64,000 bases of DNA from [Zimmermannella] alba NBRC 15616 (GCF_001570905.1 NZ_BCSO01000001.1:248001-312000); one strand, 5' to 3'; positions 9,000 to 25,025 are shown, counted from the first letter of the stretch. Notes: generated from the sequence alone by a model not told the origin. Translations and numbers: made by a program.

Positions 9000-9946
9000 G
9001 CTTCCATACCGTTCCCCAGGGCCGCACCGTCCGCGTGCGCGTCCCCGCCACGAGTGCCAACCTCGGCCCCGGATTCGACACCTTCGGCCTCGCGCTGAGC
9101 GTTGCCGACGAGATCGAACTCACCACCTGCGAACCGGGCGTTCTCGACATCGAAATCGAGGGCATGGGCGCAGACTCGGTGCCGCGCACTGAACAGCACC
9201 TCATCATCCGTGCTCTCGACGCGAGCCTCGCCGAGCTCGGATTCGGTCGCGAAGGGCTCCGTCTGCGCGCCGTCAACCGCATCCCGCATGGCCGCGGCAT
9301 GGGCTCCTCCGGCGCTGCGATTGCCGCCGGTGTGCTCCTCGCCGCCCAGCTTGTTGGCGACGACGTCGATGTGAGCGACGAGCAGCTCCTCAAGCTCGCC
9401 ACCGAGCTCGAAGGCCACCCCGATAACGTCGCACCGTGCCTGTTCGGAGGCTTCACGATTGCGTGGACCGACGCCGACCGCCCGTATATGGTGCGCCGCG
9501 AAGTGCACGAGGACATTTACCCGCTCGTGCTCGTGCCGGAGCAAAAGCTCTCCACAAAGGTTGCTCGCGGACTGCAGCCGAGCGAGGTGCCGCACCGCGA
9601 TGCCGTCTTTAACGTTGCCCGCGCGAGCCTGCTCGTGCTCGCACTCACCGACGAGCCCGAACTGCTGTACGCGGCAACCGAAGACCTCCTGCACCAGCCG
9701 TACCGTGCTGCCGCGATGCCGGCGAGCGCAGAACTCGTCGAAGAACTCCGTGCCGAGCACCTCGCTGCCGTGATCTCCGGTGCTGGCCCGAGCGTCCTCG
9801 TCCTCGCCGAGTCCGAACACGCACGCGACCGCGCCACCGAGATTGCCGCGGAGCATGACGGCTGGCGCGCGTTCCCAGTCGAGATCGACTCGCGCGGTGC
9901 TACAGTGTCTGTGGCTTCCACGAAGACAGAGTCTCTGTCCGCCTAG
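8996..9946 (+). CDS. thrB: Homoserine kinase
   Basis: 316 residues from the ATG at 8996, which overlaps the thrC stop by 4 nt; a longer open frame upstream lies inside thrC and is not conserved. It is a GHMP-family kinase that phosphorylates homoserine for ThrC. Motif 1 is VPATSANLGPGFDTFG (about 14-29), the ATP loop is PHGRGMGSSGAAIAAG (about 98-113), and the C-terminal GAGPSVLVL (about 263-271) closes the active site. It is the last gene of the lysA-hom-thrC-thrB unit. A 148-nt gap separates it from rho. Confidence 0.97.
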   Translation: MSFHTVPQGRTVRVRVPATSANLGPGFDTFGLALSVADEIELTTCEPGVLDIEIEGMGADSVPRTEQHLIIRALDASLAELGFGREGLRLRAVNRIPHGRGMGSSGAAIAAGVLLAAQLVGDDVDVSDEQLLKLATELEGHPDNVAPCLFGGFTIAWTDADRPYMVRREVHEDIYPLVLVPEQKLSTKVARGLQPSEVPHRDAVFNVARASLLVLALTDEPELLYAATEDLLHQPYRAAAMPASAELVEELRAEHLAAVISGAGPSVLVLAESEHARDRATEIAAEHDGWRAFPVEIDSRGATVSVASTKTESLSA

Positions 9947-10094
9947 CGCCGGGAAGCCACTCATCACTCGGCATTCGCCGGATCACCCGATATTCGCCCG
10001 ACGCCTCATCTCGCGTGGGTTTCGACGCTCGGAGTTCTGCTCGGCGATGCCGCTGAATGCTCCATGACGGAGCCGAACGAAGGACAGCTTCAGA

Positions 10095-12080
10095 ATGACC
10101 GAGAACACCAGCGCCGCGAGCGCTGACGCAACGCCTGCGCTTAGCTCGATGCGCGTCGCCGACCTCCAGGCGCTCGCCGCGAACTACGGCATTAAGGGCC
10201 GCCTGCGCAAGAGCGAACTCATCGCCGCCATCGAAGCGGCACAGGCCGAGGCAAGCGAGGGCGTCGAACAGCTCACCGCTGCCACGACCGAAGCCACCAC
10301 GGGGCAGGACGCCGAGCAGAGCACGGCCGAGGCTCAGACGCCCGCCGAGGACGCTGAGACCACCACGACCAACGCGAGCGACGCTGCAGAGCAAGCGGAT
10401 GGCGCTGCCGAGGCACCGACCGGGGCTCGGGTCCGTGGACGTCGTCCCCGCCGCGTGAGCGCCACCGTTTCAGCCGACGCCTCGGAGGCTCCCGCCACCG
10501 AGCAGGCGCCGACCGAGACGCCTGCCGACGCCGACGCTGAGGCTCCTATGAGCCTCGACGATCTCGTCCTTCCTCCCGCACGCGGTGAGCAGGACGACGA
10601 GAACAAGGACGAGAACGAGCAGGGCGAGCGCCGCACCCGCAAGCGCAGCCGCGGTCGTGGTCGCCGTGGCCGTGGCAACGGTGGCGATTCCCAGCAGGAC
10701 GACCAGGAGTCGCAGAACCAGCAGGACTCGAACGACGACGACCAGACCGCTGGCCGTAACCGCAACCGTCGTGGCCGCGCGCAGAACGGCGGCCAGGAGC
10801 AGGGCGGCGACAACAACGCCGACGCATCGAACGACGAGGACGAGCAGGAGGCCCGCCGCTCGCGCCGCAACCGCGACCGCAAGCGTAACCGCCGTGATGA
10901 CGACGTCGACCCCGAGATCGCACCGGATGACGTCCTCCTCCCGATCGCGGGCATCCTCGACGTCCTCGACAACTACGCCTTCGTGCGCACCTCCGGCTAC
11001 CTGCCGGGCGCGAACGACGTCTACGTGTCGCTCGGCCAGGTGAAGAAGTACGGCCTGCGCAAGGGTGACGCAATTGTCGGCGCCATCCGCCAGCCGCGTG
11101 AGGGCGAGCACCACCACGGCCGCCAGAAGTACAACGCGATCGTCAAGTTCGACACGATCAACGGCAAGACGCCGGAGGAGATCAAGGAGCGCCCCGAGTT
11201 CGACCAGCTCACGCCGCTCTACCCGAGCGAGCGACTCCAGCTCGAGACCGCGGGCGGCCACGTCGGCCAGCGCCTCATCGACCTCTTCGCCCCGATCGGG
11301 AAGGGTTCGCGCGGCCTCATCGTCGCACCGCCGAAGTCGGGCAAGTCGGTCGTCCTCGAGCGCGTCGCGAACGCGATCGCCGAGACCTCGCCGGAGACGC
11401 ACCTCATGCTCGTCCTCGTCGACGAGCGTCCTGAGGAACTCACCCGCATGCAGCGCACGATCCGTGGCGAAGTTGTTGCGGCAACCTTCGACCTCCCGGC
11501 CGAAGACCAGACGACGATCGCAGAGCTCGCCATCGAGCGTGCGAAGCGTCTCGTCGAGCTGGGCCTTGACGTGGTCGTCCTCCTCGACTCGATCACGCAC
11601 CTGTGCCGTGCCTACAACCTCACGGCGCCGGTGTCGGGCCGCATCCTTGACGGCGGTGTTGACGCATCGGCCCTCTACCCGCCCAAGCGCTTCTTCGGTG
11701 CAGCCCGCAACGTCGAGAACGGTGGCTCGCTCACGATCCTCGCGACCGCGATGACCGAGGCCGGTTCGCGCATGGACGAGGTTATCCTCGAAGAGTTCCG
11801 CGGCACCGAGAACCTCGAGATTCGCCTCTCGAAGGAGATTGCCGACCGCCGCATCTTCCCGGCGCTCGACATCCAGAATTCCTCGACGCTCATGGAGGAG
11901 ACACTCCTGTCCAAGGCCGAGGTTGAGGCAACCTGGTCCATCCGCCGCGCGCTCTCGGGCACGGACGCTGGCAGCGTCCTCGAGTCGGTCCTTGAGCGAC
12001 TCGAGAGCACGAACTCGAACGCTGAGTTCGTCGAGAGTGTGCGTCAGCGTCCGATTCAGGCTGGAAAGGTGACGCGATGA
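10095..12080 (+). CDS. rho: Transcription termination factor Rho with a disordered insertion
   Basis: 661 residues against about 420 in E. coli. The N-terminal Rho_N helical domain is at about 15-50 ([25 protein letters not shown]). A low-complexity region of about 230 residues follows, first Ala/Glu/Thr-rich, then alternating Asp/Glu/Gln and Arg/Asn/Gly ([16 protein letters not shown]). The cold-shock-like RNA-binding domain begins at about 280 and the RecA-type ATPase at about 390, with Walker [16 protein letters not shown] and the R-loop region [20 protein letters not shown]. Large insertions of this kind are known in actinobacterial Rho and bind RNA. It forms an RNA-dependent hexameric helicase that ends transcripts. 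Its stop overlaps the prfA start by 4 nt. Confidence 0.97.
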   Translation: MTENTSAASADATPALSSMRVADLQALAANYGIKGRLRKSELIAAIEAAQAEASEGVEQLTAATTEATTGQDAEQSTAEAQTPAEDAETTTTNASDAAEQADGAAEAPTGARVRGRRPRRVSATVSADASEAPATEQAPTETPADADAEAPMSLDDLVLPPARGEQDDENKDENEQGERRTRKRSRGRGRRGRGNGGDSQQDDQESQNQQDSNDDDQTAGRNRNRRGRAQNGGQEQGGDNNADASNDEDEQEARRSRRNRDRKRNRRDDDVDPEIAPDDVLLPIAGILDVLDNYAFVRTSGYLPGANDVYVSLGQVKKYGLRKGDAIVGAIRQPREGEHHHGRQKYNAIVKFDTINGKTPEEIKERPEFDQLTPLYPSERLQLETAGGHVGQRLIDLFAPIGKGSRGLIVAPPKSGKSVVLERVANAIAETSPETHLMLVLVDERPEELTRMQRTIRGEVVAATFDLPAEDQTTIAELAIERAKRLVELGLDVVVLLDSITHLCRAYNLTAPVSGRILDGGVDASALYPPKRFFGAARNVENGGSLTILATAMTEAGSRMDEVILEEFRGTENLEIRLSKEIADRRIFPALDIQNSSTLMEETLLSKAEVEATWSIRRALSGTDAGSVLESVLERLESTNSNAEFVESVRQRPIQAGKVTR

Positions 12081-13168
12081 GCGACATGTTTGATTCGATC
12101 GGTGCGCTCCGCGAGGAGTACGCCGACCTTCAGGAGCAGCTGGCTGACCCGGAGCTGCACGCGAACCCGGCGCGCGCCAAGAAGGTGAACCGTCGCTACG
12201 CGGAACTCTCGCAGATCATCAACGCTGACGACGCTCGCCGTGGCCTTGAGGACGACCTCGAGGCCGCCCGCGAACTCGCCAAGGAAGACGAGGCCTTCGC
12301 TGAGGAAGTCCCCACGCTGGAAGAGGCACTCAAGGAGCAGCGCGAGAAGCTGCGCCGCCTCCTCATCCCGCGCGACCCGGATGACGGCCGCGACGTCATC
12401 ATGGAGATCAAGGGCGGTGAAGGTGGCGAAGAATCGGCACTGTTCGCTGCTGACCTCCTTCGCATGTACTCGCACTACGCGGAACAGCGTGGCTGGAAGG
12501 TTGAGCTCCTCGACAAGACGGAGTCTGACCTCGGCGGCTACAAGGACGTCCAGGTCGCAATCAAGGGCTCCTCGAACGACCCGGCTGAGGGTGTGTGGGC
12601 GTCGCTCAAGTACGAGGGTGGCGTGCACCGTGTGCAGCGCGTGCCGGCGACCGAGTCGCAGGGCCGCATCCACACCTCGACCACGGGCGTGCTCGTCTTC
12701 CCTGAAGTTGACGAGCCGGAAGAGATCGAGATCAACCAGAACGACCTCAAGATTGACGTGTACCGCTCGTCGGGCCCCGGTGGTCAGTCGGTGAACACGA
12801 CCGACTCGGCGGTGCGTATTACGCACCTTCCTACCGGCATCGTCGTGTCGATGCAGAACGAGAAGTCGCAGATCCAGAACCGTGCTGCCGCGATGCGCGT
12901 GCTCATGGCGCGACTGCTTGCACACCAGCAGGAGCAGTTGGACGCTGCTGCAGCTGATGCTCGCAAGTCGCAGATTCGCACGATGGACCGCTCGGAGCGC
13001 ATCCGCACGTACAACTTCCCGGAGAATCGCATCGCGGATCACCGCACCGGGTACAAGGCGTACAACCTTGATGCTGTGCTCAACGGTGCCCTCGGCCAGG
13101 TCATCGAGTCAGCCATCCAAGCTGACGAAGAGGCGCGGCTCAAGGCGCTCGGCGGACAGAACGACTAG
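12077..13168 (+). CDS. prfA: Peptide chain release factor 1
   Basis: 363 residues. It reads UAA and UAG stop codons and triggers peptide release. The codon-recognition tripeptide is PAT ([12 protein letters not shown], about residue 190), which marks RF1 rather than RF2. The catalytic GGQ is in [19 protein letters not shown] (about 230-248). The ATG at 12077 overlaps the rho stop (ATGA), so the two are probably co-translated. No rpmE lies between them. A hairpin at 13184-13212 ends the unit facing cysE. Confidence 0.98.
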   Translation: MSDMFDSIGALREEYADLQEQLADPELHANPARAKKVNRRYAELSQIINADDARRGLEDDLEAARELAKEDEAFAEEVPTLEEALKEQREKLRRLLIPRDPDDGRDVIMEIKGGEGGEESALFAADLLRMYSHYAEQRGWKVELLDKTESDLGGYKDVQVAIKGSSNDPAEGVWASLKYEGGVHRVQRVPATESQGRIHTSTTGVLVFPEVDEPEEIEINQNDLKIDVYRSSGPGGQSVNTTDSAVRITHLPTGIVVSMQNEKSQIQNRAAAMRVLMARLLAHQQEQLDAAAADARKSQIRTMDRSERIRTYNFPENRIADHRTGYKAYNLDAVLNGALGQVIESAIQADEEARLKALGGQND

Positions 13169-13183
13169 TTCCGCACACGAGGA

Positions 13184-13212
13184 GGGGCTCCCACCAGATG
13201 GTGTGGAGCCCC
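13184..13212. terminator. Hairpin between convergent prfA and cysE
   Basis: GGGGCTCC at 13184-13191 pairs with GGAGCCCC at 13205-13212; an inner C-ACC/GGT-G pairing extends the stem with one bulge. No T tract follows on either strand. It lies between two convergent genes and probably serves both. Confidence 0.6.
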
Positions 13213-13226
13213 TTCGCCGTGTTGGC

Positions 13227-13829
13227 TTAGATCTCGTAGTAGCCCTCGGCGCGCGCGGCGGGATTCGGGGCCTGCCGAACCTTCGCCGGGATGCCGGTCA
13301 GGATGGACCCCGCAGGAGCAGACTTCGTGACGACCGCGTTCGCGCCCACCTTTGAGTCGGCGCCAATCTCGATCGGGCCGAGCAGCTTCGCGCCTGCACC
13401 AATGAGCACGCGGTCGCCAATTGTCGGGTGACGCTTCACCTTCTTCGTTGAGACACCGCCGAGGGTGACGTCGTGGTAGATCAGGACGTCGTCGCCCACT
13501 TCTGCGGTCTCGCCGATGACGATCCCCATACCGTGGTCGATGAACACGCGGCGGCCAATGTTTGCGCCGGGGTGGATCTCGACGCCGGTGAGAAAACGCG
13601 TGAACTGCGAGATGCAGCGCGCGAGAAGCTTCGTCCCATCGCGCTGCCAGAGGCGGTGCGAGAGGCGGTGTACCCAGAGGGCGTGAAGGCCGGAGTAGTT
13701 GAGAGCTACTTCGAGCTTCGTGCGAGCCGCAGGGTCGCCGCGACGGGCGGCAGCAAGGTCTTCTCGAATGCGCCGAAAGGCCGCGTCCCCGGGGAGGCGG
13801 CCTTTCGGCGTGCGCATGTCGCTCGTCAT
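13227..13829 (-). CDS. cysE: Serine O-acetyltransferase
   Basis: 200 residues, the short EpsC-type length. It transfers an acetyl group from acetyl-CoA to serine, giving the substrate of CysK. The N-terminal helical part runs to about 75, followed by a left-handed beta helix of hexapeptide repeats ([25 protein letters not shown] onward). HPGANIG and the catalytic HGMG histidine are visible, with [13 protein letters not shown] near the CoA end. The ATG at 13829 or the one at residue 5 could be the start. It starts 3 nt after the cysK stop, so the two form an operon for cysteine synthesis. Confidence 0.95.
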   Translation of the reverse strand: MTSDMRTPKGRLPGDAAFRRIREDLAAARRGDPAARTKLEVALNYSGLHALWVHRLSHRLWQRDGTKLLARCISQFTRFLTGVEIHPGANIGRRVFIDHGMGIVIGETAEVGDDVLIYHDVTLGGVSTKKVKRHPTIGDRVLIGAGAKLLGPIEIGADSKVGANAVVTKSAPAGSILTGIPAKVRQAPNPAARAEGYYEI

Positions 13830-13832
13830 GGT

Positions 13833-14771
13833 TTAGGCGTCGCGCAGGTGATCGAACAAGGGCGTGGAGAGGTAGCGCTCGCCCGTGTCTGGGATGATGA
13901 CGACGATCGTCTTGCCCGCAAACTCGGGGCGCTTCGCGAGCTCGAGAGCGGCCCAAACGTTGGCACCGGCCGAAATACCGGCGAAGATACCTTCATTCGC
14001 GGCAAGTGCGCGGGAGATGGTGAGTGCGTCGTCGAGTTCAACGTCGATGACCTCGTCGAGCACCTCACGGTCAAGGACGGCCGGGACGAAGTTTGCGCCA
14101 AGGCCCTGGATCTTGTGCGGGCCTGCGTGACCTTCGGTGAGCAGCGGTGAGTCCTTCGGCTCAACAGCGATGACGCGTGCCGAGGGCTTACGCTCCTTGA
14201 GGATCTGGCCGATGCCGGTGATGGTGCCGCCCGTGCCGACACCGGCAACGATGGCGTCCACGGCGCCGTCAGTGTCCGCCCAAATCTCTTCGGCGGTCGT
14301 CTCGCGGTGGATGCGGGCGTTCGCGTCGTTCTCGAACTGGCGAGCGAGGATCGCTCCAGGCGTGGAGGCGACGATTTCTTCCGCCTTCTCGACCGCACCG
14401 CGCATGCCATCCGGGCCCGGCGTGAGCACGAGCTCAGCACCGAAGGCACGCAGGAGCATGCGGCGCTCAATCGACATGGTCTCCGGCATCGTGAGGATGA
14501 CCTTGTAGCCGAGCGCAGCACCGATGCCAGCAAGTGCAATACCGGTGTTGCCGGAGGTGCCCTCGACGATCGTACCGCCGGGCTTGAGCGAGCCGTCCGC
14601 TTCGGCGGCACGGATGATGGCAAGGCCCAGACGGTCCTTCACCGAGGAGCCGGGAGCGAAGTATTCGAGCTTCGCGAGCACCGTCGCACCGGTGCCCTCG
14701 GCTGCCTTGAGGCGAACGAGAGGAGTACCGCCAATCGTCTCGGCGATGCTGTCGTGAATCTTTGCGGGCAT
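13833..14771 (-). CDS. cysK: Cysteine synthase A (O-acetylserine sulfhydrylase)
   Basis: 312 residues from the ATG at 14769-14771, preceded by GAAAGG. A longer open frame upstream has no family similarity. PLP enzyme that makes cysteine from O-acetylserine and sulfide. K45 in [12 protein letters not shown] is the PLP lysine, [12 protein letters not shown] (about 68-79) binds substrate carboxylate, VGTGGTITG (about 175) the phosphate, and GISAGAN (about 262) closes the site. It precedes cysE on the minus strand. Together they interrupt the common prfA-prmC gene order. Confidence 0.97.
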   Translation of the reverse strand: MPAKIHDSIAETIGGTPLVRLKAAEGTGATVLAKLEYFAPGSSVKDRLGLAIIRAAEADGSLKPGGTIVEGTSGNTGIALAGIGAALGYKVILTMPETMSIERRMLLRAFGAELVLTPGPDGMRGAVEKAEEIVASTPGAILARQFENDANARIHRETTAEEIWADTDGAVDAIVAGVGTGGTITGIGQILKERKPSARVIAVEPKDSPLLTEGHAGPHKIQGLGANFVPAVLDREVLDEVIDVELDDALTISRALAANEGIFAGISAGANVWAALELAKRPEFAGKTIVVIIPDTGERYLSTPLFDHLRDA

Positions 14772-14954
14772 GAGCGGCCTTTCGGGGGAGGTCTCGTGCG
14801 GCGGACGGTGGCCCGTCGGTGTCACCATGCTGTCATCCAGAGCATGAAGGCGCATGGAGGTACGTCATATTCCGACGCACTTGCACAGCCTGTTCGCCCT
14901 CGGCGGAGCGTCGGCGGCAGTGTCGGCGTCCTGAGCGCGTGGGAGCATGGAGGC

Positions 14955-15842
14955 GTGGATGACCTTCGCTTGATTCGTGACCGTGCTCGTCGCACGCTGG
15001 CCGCTGCAGGCCTCACGAGCCCAAGCGAAGCTGACATCCTGCTGTCGTCGTGTCTTGGTATGTCGCGTGGCGAGCTCGAGCTCGCCCTCCTTCGCGGCGA
15101 CGCGATTGATGCGGACACCAAGCGACGCCTCGAGGATGCTGTGGAACGGCGCCGTCGCCGAGAACCCCTCCAGCACATCACCGGCCGCGCCCCGTTCTGG
15201 GACATGGAACTCGAGGTCGGTCCGGGTGTGTTCGTGCCGAGGCCGGAGACGGAACTTCTCGTCGAACTCGCGCTGACAGAACTCGCGGAGCTTGGCTCAA
15301 CGGATGCGCCGGGAGTACTCGAATTCTGTGCCGGTAGTGGGGCCATCGCGCTCGCCCTTGCCCGTGCACTTCCGCGTTCACGTGTCGTGACGGTGGAAGC
15401 GTCGCCAGAGGCGTGGCCATGGCTCCGGCGAAATGTGGCGAGGTACGGAGACGGGCGCGTGGAGGCCCGCTTTGGCCGGCTCGAGGAGCCGAGCATCACC
15501 ACAGGCCTCGAACAGTCGGAGGCTAGGCCGGCCGTCATCGTCTCGAATCCGCCCTACATCCCGAGCCGAAACGTCCCCCAGGAGCCGGAGGTGCGTCGCG
15601 CCGACCCCGAGGAAGCGCTCTTCTCCGGCGAGGACGGTCTCGACCTCATCTGTGCAATCCTCCAACGCAGCGAAGCGCTCCTGCCTCCGGGCGGTGCGCT
15701 GTTCCTCGAACACGACGAATCTCAGGGACCCGCCATCCGGGCACTCTTCGCTGCGAGAGGGTGGCACGATCCATCGACGCATCAGGATCTTCTCGGTCGC
15801 GATCGCGTGAGTCGCGCCCGCCGTCCCGGAGCTGCCAAGTAG
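14955..15842 (+). CDS. prmC: Release factor glutamine methyltransferase PrmC
   Basis: 295 residues from the GTG at 14955, with GGGAG at 14941-14945 as ribosome site. A longer open frame upstream overlaps cysK antisense and is not real. It methylates the glutamine of the GGQ motif in release factors, using SAM. The N-terminal helical domain runs to about 85, then the methyltransferase fold with LEFCAGSGAIALALARAL (SAM loop, about 120-137) and the diagnostic SNPPYIPS (about 196-203) that holds the glutamine. tsaC starts 13 nt later. Confidence 0.95.
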   Translation: MDDLRLIRDRARRTLAAAGLTSPSEADILLSSCLGMSRGELELALLRGDAIDADTKRRLEDAVERRRRREPLQHITGRAPFWDMELEVGPGVFVPRPETELLVELALTELAELGSTDAPGVLEFCAGSGAIALALARALPRSRVVTVEASPEAWPWLRRNVARYGDGRVEARFGRLEEPSITTGLEQSEARPAVIVSNPPYIPSRNVPQEPEVRRADPEEALFSGEDGLDLICAILQRSEALLPPGGALFLEHDESQGPAIRALFAARGWHDPSTHQDLLGRDRVSRARRPGAAK

Positions 15843-15845
15843 ACT
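15840..15845 (+). promoter_or_regulatory. Possible -10 box of tsaC, sharing the prmC stop codon
   Basis: TAGACT overlaps the prmC TAG stop and lies 10 nt before the tsaC ATG. It could be an internal promoter. Confidence 0.35.
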
Positions 15846-15855
15846 GGCCCGCGTC

Positions 15856-16527
15856 ATGGCACGCATCTACGATTGCGCAGATCGCACCGAGCTCCTCGAA
15901 GGGCTTCGTGCCGCGCGTACAGCACTTGGTCGAGGCGACGTTATCGTCATGCCCACCGACACCGTCTACGGCATCGCCGCCGACGCCTTCTCGCACGGCG
16001 GCGTCGCAAAGCTCCTCGAGGCGAAGGGCCGTACCCGGCAGTCGCCACCGCCCGTGCTTGTCGCCGACCTCGCGACGCTCGAAGCGCTCGCCGAGCACGT
16101 GCCAGACCCGATTCGTTCGGCCATCATCGCCTTCTCGCCCGGGCCGCTCACCGTCATCCTGCCCGCCCGACAGAGCCTGCAGTGGGACCTCGGTGAGACT
16201 CGCGGCACGGTGGCCCTTCGCATCCCCGACAATGAACTTGCCCGCGAACTCCTGCGCGATGTGGGTCCGCTCGCGGTTTCGAGCGCGAACCGTCACGGCG
16301 AGCGGGCCTCCTCGAACGCCGCTGAAGCTGAGGCAGCGCTCGGTGACCGGCTCGAGGTGATTCTCGACGGTGGTGCTGCCGGGGGAGAAGCCTCCACGAT
16401 CGTGGATGCGACACCACTGACGCGTACGCCCGCAGAACCCGCCCGCATTGTTCGACAGGGAGCCCTCGCGCGCGAACGCCTAGCCGCGGTGCTCTGCGAA
16501 TGGCTCGCGCCCGCTGAGGACGGCTAA
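15856..16527 (+). CDS. tsaC: L-threonylcarbamoyladenylate synthase (YrdC/Sua5 family)
   Basis: 223 residues. It makes threonylcarbamoyl-AMP from threonine, bicarbonate and ATP, for t6A at position 37 of ANN-reading tRNAs. The YrdC core is visible: VIVMPTDTVYGIAADAF (about 29-45), LEAKGR (about 53), SPGPLTVIL (about 95), TVALRIPDN (about 118) and SSANRHGE (about 143). There is a 30-residue C-terminal tail and no full Sua5 domain. It lies between prmC and the WecA-like gene; the latter starts in the stop codon (TAATG). Confidence 0.95.
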   Translation: MARIYDCADRTELLEGLRAARTALGRGDVIVMPTDTVYGIAADAFSHGGVAKLLEAKGRTRQSPPPVLVADLATLEALAEHVPDPIRSAIIAFSPGPLTVILPARQSLQWDLGETRGTVALRIPDNELARELLRDVGPLAVSSANRHGERASSNAAEAEAALGDRLEVILDGGAAGGEASTIVDATPLTRTPAEPARIVRQGALARERLAAVLCEWLAPAEDG

Positions 16528-17798
16528 TGCGCAACTACGCGCTCATCGTGCTCGTCGCCGCGATCGTCACCTACCTGGCGTGCCGCATCGTGTACCCGCT
16601 CGCGATGAAGCACGGCTGGCATCCGCCGGTGCGTGAGAGAGACGTCCACTCGACGCCAAAGCCCCGCCTGGGCGGCGTCGCGATGTACCTCGGATTCATG
16701 GTCGCGATCGTTGTTGCCTCGCAGATCGAACAGTTCCACCTTGTCTTCGGGCAGCCAGAACGCGTTTGGGCGATCGTTGGCGCGACAACGCTCATCATGG
16801 TGATCGGTGTCCTTGACGACTTTGTCGATCTCGACTGGATGACGAAACTCGGCGGCCAGATGATCTCGGCCGTCATCCTCGCCTGGCAAGGCGTTGCGAT
16901 TACCTCGCTGCCAATCGGTGGCCTCACCGTCGGCTCGCCCCTCATGTCGCTCGCTTTCACCGTCCTCGCGGTCGTGCTCGTCATGAACGCGGTGAACTTC
17001 ATCGACGGTCTGGATGGCCTTGTCGCGGGCATTGCGCTCATCGCAAATGGCGTCTTCCTGCTCTACAGCTACTTCCTCTCGGCCTTCGCTGGCCAGACCG
17101 GACGCTTCACAATGGCGGCCCTCATCTCGGCCATCATCATCGGCATGTGCCTGGGTTTCCTCCCCATCAACTGGAACCCCGCGAAGATGTTCATGGGCGA
17201 TGGCGGTGCCCTCCAGCTGGGGCTCCTCATGGCCACCTCCGCCGTTGCCGTCACCGGTGAAGTGGACCCGATGACGATTAAGTCCGAGCAGTTCCTACCC
17301 GCGTTTCTCCCGATCGTCATTCCCTTTGCAGTGCTCATCGTGCCGCTCCTCGACTTGACGATGGCGGTCGTCCGACGCATGAGCGCTGGCAAGTCGCCGT
17401 TCTCGGCCGACCGCAAGCACCTCCACCACCGCCTTCTCGACATGGGGCACACGCAGCTTCGCGCCGTGCTCATCTTCTACGCGTGGACTGCCGTCGTCTC
17501 CGGGGGAGCGCTCCTCGCCTTCGTCCTCGAGGACGCATGGATCGCGCTCGTGTTCGTCACGGTTGGCTTCATCATTTGCACGGCCTTCACCGTGGCACCC
17601 ATCAGCCGCCGCAAGGCTCGCGAGCTTCGCGCCCAGAAGACGCCAACACTCCTTGACGAGTCGGATGACCCGCTCGACTCGCAGGGCGAGGCGCAAGCAG
17701 ACACCATCCGCCGGGCCCTCCCACGTTACGCAGCCAAGCGACAGGCGCGACAGACAAGTTCCACATCCGACACTCCGAGTGAAGCTGAGACCGCATGA
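16527..17798 (+). CDS. WecA/TagO-type undecaprenyl-phosphate sugar-1-phosphate transferase
   Basis: 423 residues with about 11 hydrophobic segments. The family moves GlcNAc-1-phosphate (or a similar sugar) from UDP onto undecaprenyl phosphate, starting cell-wall polymer or glycan synthesis. Signatures: GVAMYLGFMVAI, GVLDDFVDLDW (catalytic Asp pair, about 93), NFIDGLDGLVAGIA (about 155), FMGDGGALQLG (about 225), VPLLDLTMAV and HLHHRLLDMG (about 297). The HLHHRLL motif points to WecA/TagO rather than MraY. A hydrophilic tail of about 50 residues ends the protein. The ATG at 16527 overlaps the tsaC stop by 1 nt. The sugar is not determined. Confidence 0.92.
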   Translation: MRNYALIVLVAAIVTYLACRIVYPLAMKHGWHPPVRERDVHSTPKPRLGGVAMYLGFMVAIVVASQIEQFHLVFGQPERVWAIVGATTLIMVIGVLDDFVDLDWMTKLGGQMISAVILAWQGVAITSLPIGGLTVGSPLMSLAFTVLAVVLVMNAVNFIDGLDGLVAGIALIANGVFLLYSYFLSAFAGQTGRFTMAALISAIIIGMCLGFLPINWNPAKMFMGDGGALQLGLLMATSAVAVTGEVDPMTIKSEQFLPAFLPIVIPFAVLIVPLLDLTMAVVRRMSAGKSPFSADRKHLHHRLLDMGHTQLRAVLIFYAWTAVVSGGALLAFVLEDAWIALVFVTVGFIICTAFTVAPISRRKARELRAQKTPTLLDESDDPLDSQGEAQADTIRRALPRYAAKRQARQTSSTSDTPSEAETA

Positions 17799-18229
17799 CG
17801 ACTCCCAACAAGCCCTCATCGATCGCCGTCTACCGCAAGGTGCTTCGCTGGTCAGCCGTCCTCGCCATTGCTGTTGCGGTCATCGGATCACTCGTGGCGG
17901 GGCTCCTCGTAGGCATGAACGGTGTGTGGAGCGCACTCGTCGCATCGGCAATTGGATTCGGCTTCGCAGGGGTGACCGTGGTCATCCTCATCATCGCCGT
18001 GCAGCTCGACACGATCTACTTTTTCGCCACGATCCTCTTCGGCTGGCTGCTGAAGTTTGTGCTCTTCATGGTCGTGCTCTGGTTCGTCCGTGACCAGGCC
18101 TGGATTCACCCCGTTGCGCTCTGGGCGTGCCTCGTCGCGGCGCTCATTGGAACCCTCGTGGTTGACGTGCTGTGTGTGCTTCGTGCACGGATGCCGTACG
18201 TCAGCGATCGTGCACGAGACCAGCCCTGA
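17795..18229 (+). CDS. AtpI-like membrane protein ahead of the ATP synthase operon
   Basis: 144 residues with four hydrophobic segments (about 18-43, 46-70, 78-100, 107-130) in the pattern of ATP synthase protein I. A conserved KF follows the third segment. AtpI-family proteins sit before atpB in many bacteria and assist c-ring or synthase assembly. The ATG overlaps the stop of the WecA-like gene by 4 nt. The assignment rests on position and topology, because the family is poorly conserved. Confidence 0.75.
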   Translation: MTTPNKPSSIAVYRKVLRWSAVLAIAVAVIGSLVAGLLVGMNGVWSALVASAIGFGFAGVTVVILIIAVQLDTIYFFATILFGWLLKFVLFMVVLWFVRDQAWIHPVALWACLVAALIGTLVVDVLCVLRARMPYVSDRARDQP

Positions 18230-18278
18230 CCACACGCCGTAGGTCACGAAACGATGAACCTGACTGTGAATTTCTTGA

Positions 18279-18284
18279 TAGGAT
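18279..18284 (+). promoter_or_regulatory. Likely -10 box of the atp operon
   Basis: TAGGAT in the 148-nt gap between the AtpI-like gene and atpB, about 94 nt before the proposed CTG start. A possible -35, TGAACC, is at 18255-18260 (18-nt spacer). Confidence 0.4.
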
Positions 18285-18377
18285 GCACCGGGTGAGCGTG
18301 AGGCCCCGCGCCCCGCTCAACGGTCCCAACCGCGTCGCACTGGACATGAATGCCGTGCCCCGAGACAGGAGACAGAG

Positions 18378-19528
<1,151 letters not shown>

Positions 19529-19537
19529 GGCGGTTGA

Positions 19538-20100
<563 letters not shown>

Positions 20101-20101
<1 letters not shown>

Positions 20102-20889
20102 TGGGAAGCGCGACGAAGCAGGCGCTCACTGCGCTCTCGAATGAGCTGGACTCGTGGGGCGGCGACCTCGCCGCAGCCCGCGAAGTGCTTGCCACGGTTG
20201 GTGTCTTCGAGAAGGAGGCGTCGCTGCGCGGCGCACTCGCTGACTCGGAGCACGACAACGACCGCAAGCGTCAGCTCATCGAGCGTGTGCTCGCAGCATC
20301 GGCGGGGGAGCGCGCACGCGCACTCCTCGCAGCAGCTGCCAGCCACCGGTGGTCGAACGATCAGGACTTCCTCCTCGGAGTCCAGGAACTCGGTGTTCGG
20401 GCCGTCGCGCAGTCCTCGGGCAAGGCTCAGGAGATCTCGACGGAACTGCTTGCCATCGCGGAGGCCATCTCCGAGGACGGCGAGCTTGAGCTCACGCTCG
20501 GTTCCAAGCTCACCGCTCCGGCGGCCAAGCGCGAGATCGCAGAGCGACTCTTCGGCGGCAAGGTCGGCGAGGCAACCCTCGCAGTCCTCCTCGGCCTCAT
20601 CGAGCACCCCATGGGCCGTCGTGTCCGTCGCCTCCTCTCATGGGGCGCCGACATCGCCAGTGCTCAGGCTCAGCGTTCCGTGGCCACGGTCACGAGCGCC
20701 GCGCCCCTCCCCGCGGAGCAGCTCACGCGGCTCGAAGCGGTACTCAGCCGCAAGTACGGTCGTCAGGTGCAGCTCGCAACGCTCATCGATCCGTCCGTCC
20801 TCGGCGGCATTCGCGTGGAATTCGGTGACGACGTCATCGACGACACGGTTGCCTCCAGGCTCAACGACCTTCGACGCGCGCTCGCGTAG
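20101..20889 (+). CDS. atpH: ATP synthase F1 subunit delta
   Basis: 262 residues, the longer actinobacterial form (E. coli has 177). The N-terminal helical bundle is extended, and the C-terminal part contains VTSAAPLPAEQLTRLE and IDPSVLGGIRVEFGDDVID, the family signature (about 215-250). It links subunit b to the top of F1. It is not fused to subunit b, unlike in mycobacteria. ATG overlaps the atpF stop by 1 nt. Confidence 0.96.
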
Positions 20890-20937
20890 CGCTTCGCTTA
20901 CTACCCCGGGGTGCGCCCCGAACGACTAGGGAAGAAC

Positions 20938-22581
<1,644 letters not shown>

Positions 22582-22616
22582 GCGCTCGCTTCCCGATTCG
22601 CTAGTACAGGAGAACC

Positions 22617-25023
<2,407 letters not shown>

Positions 25024-25025
25024 GC

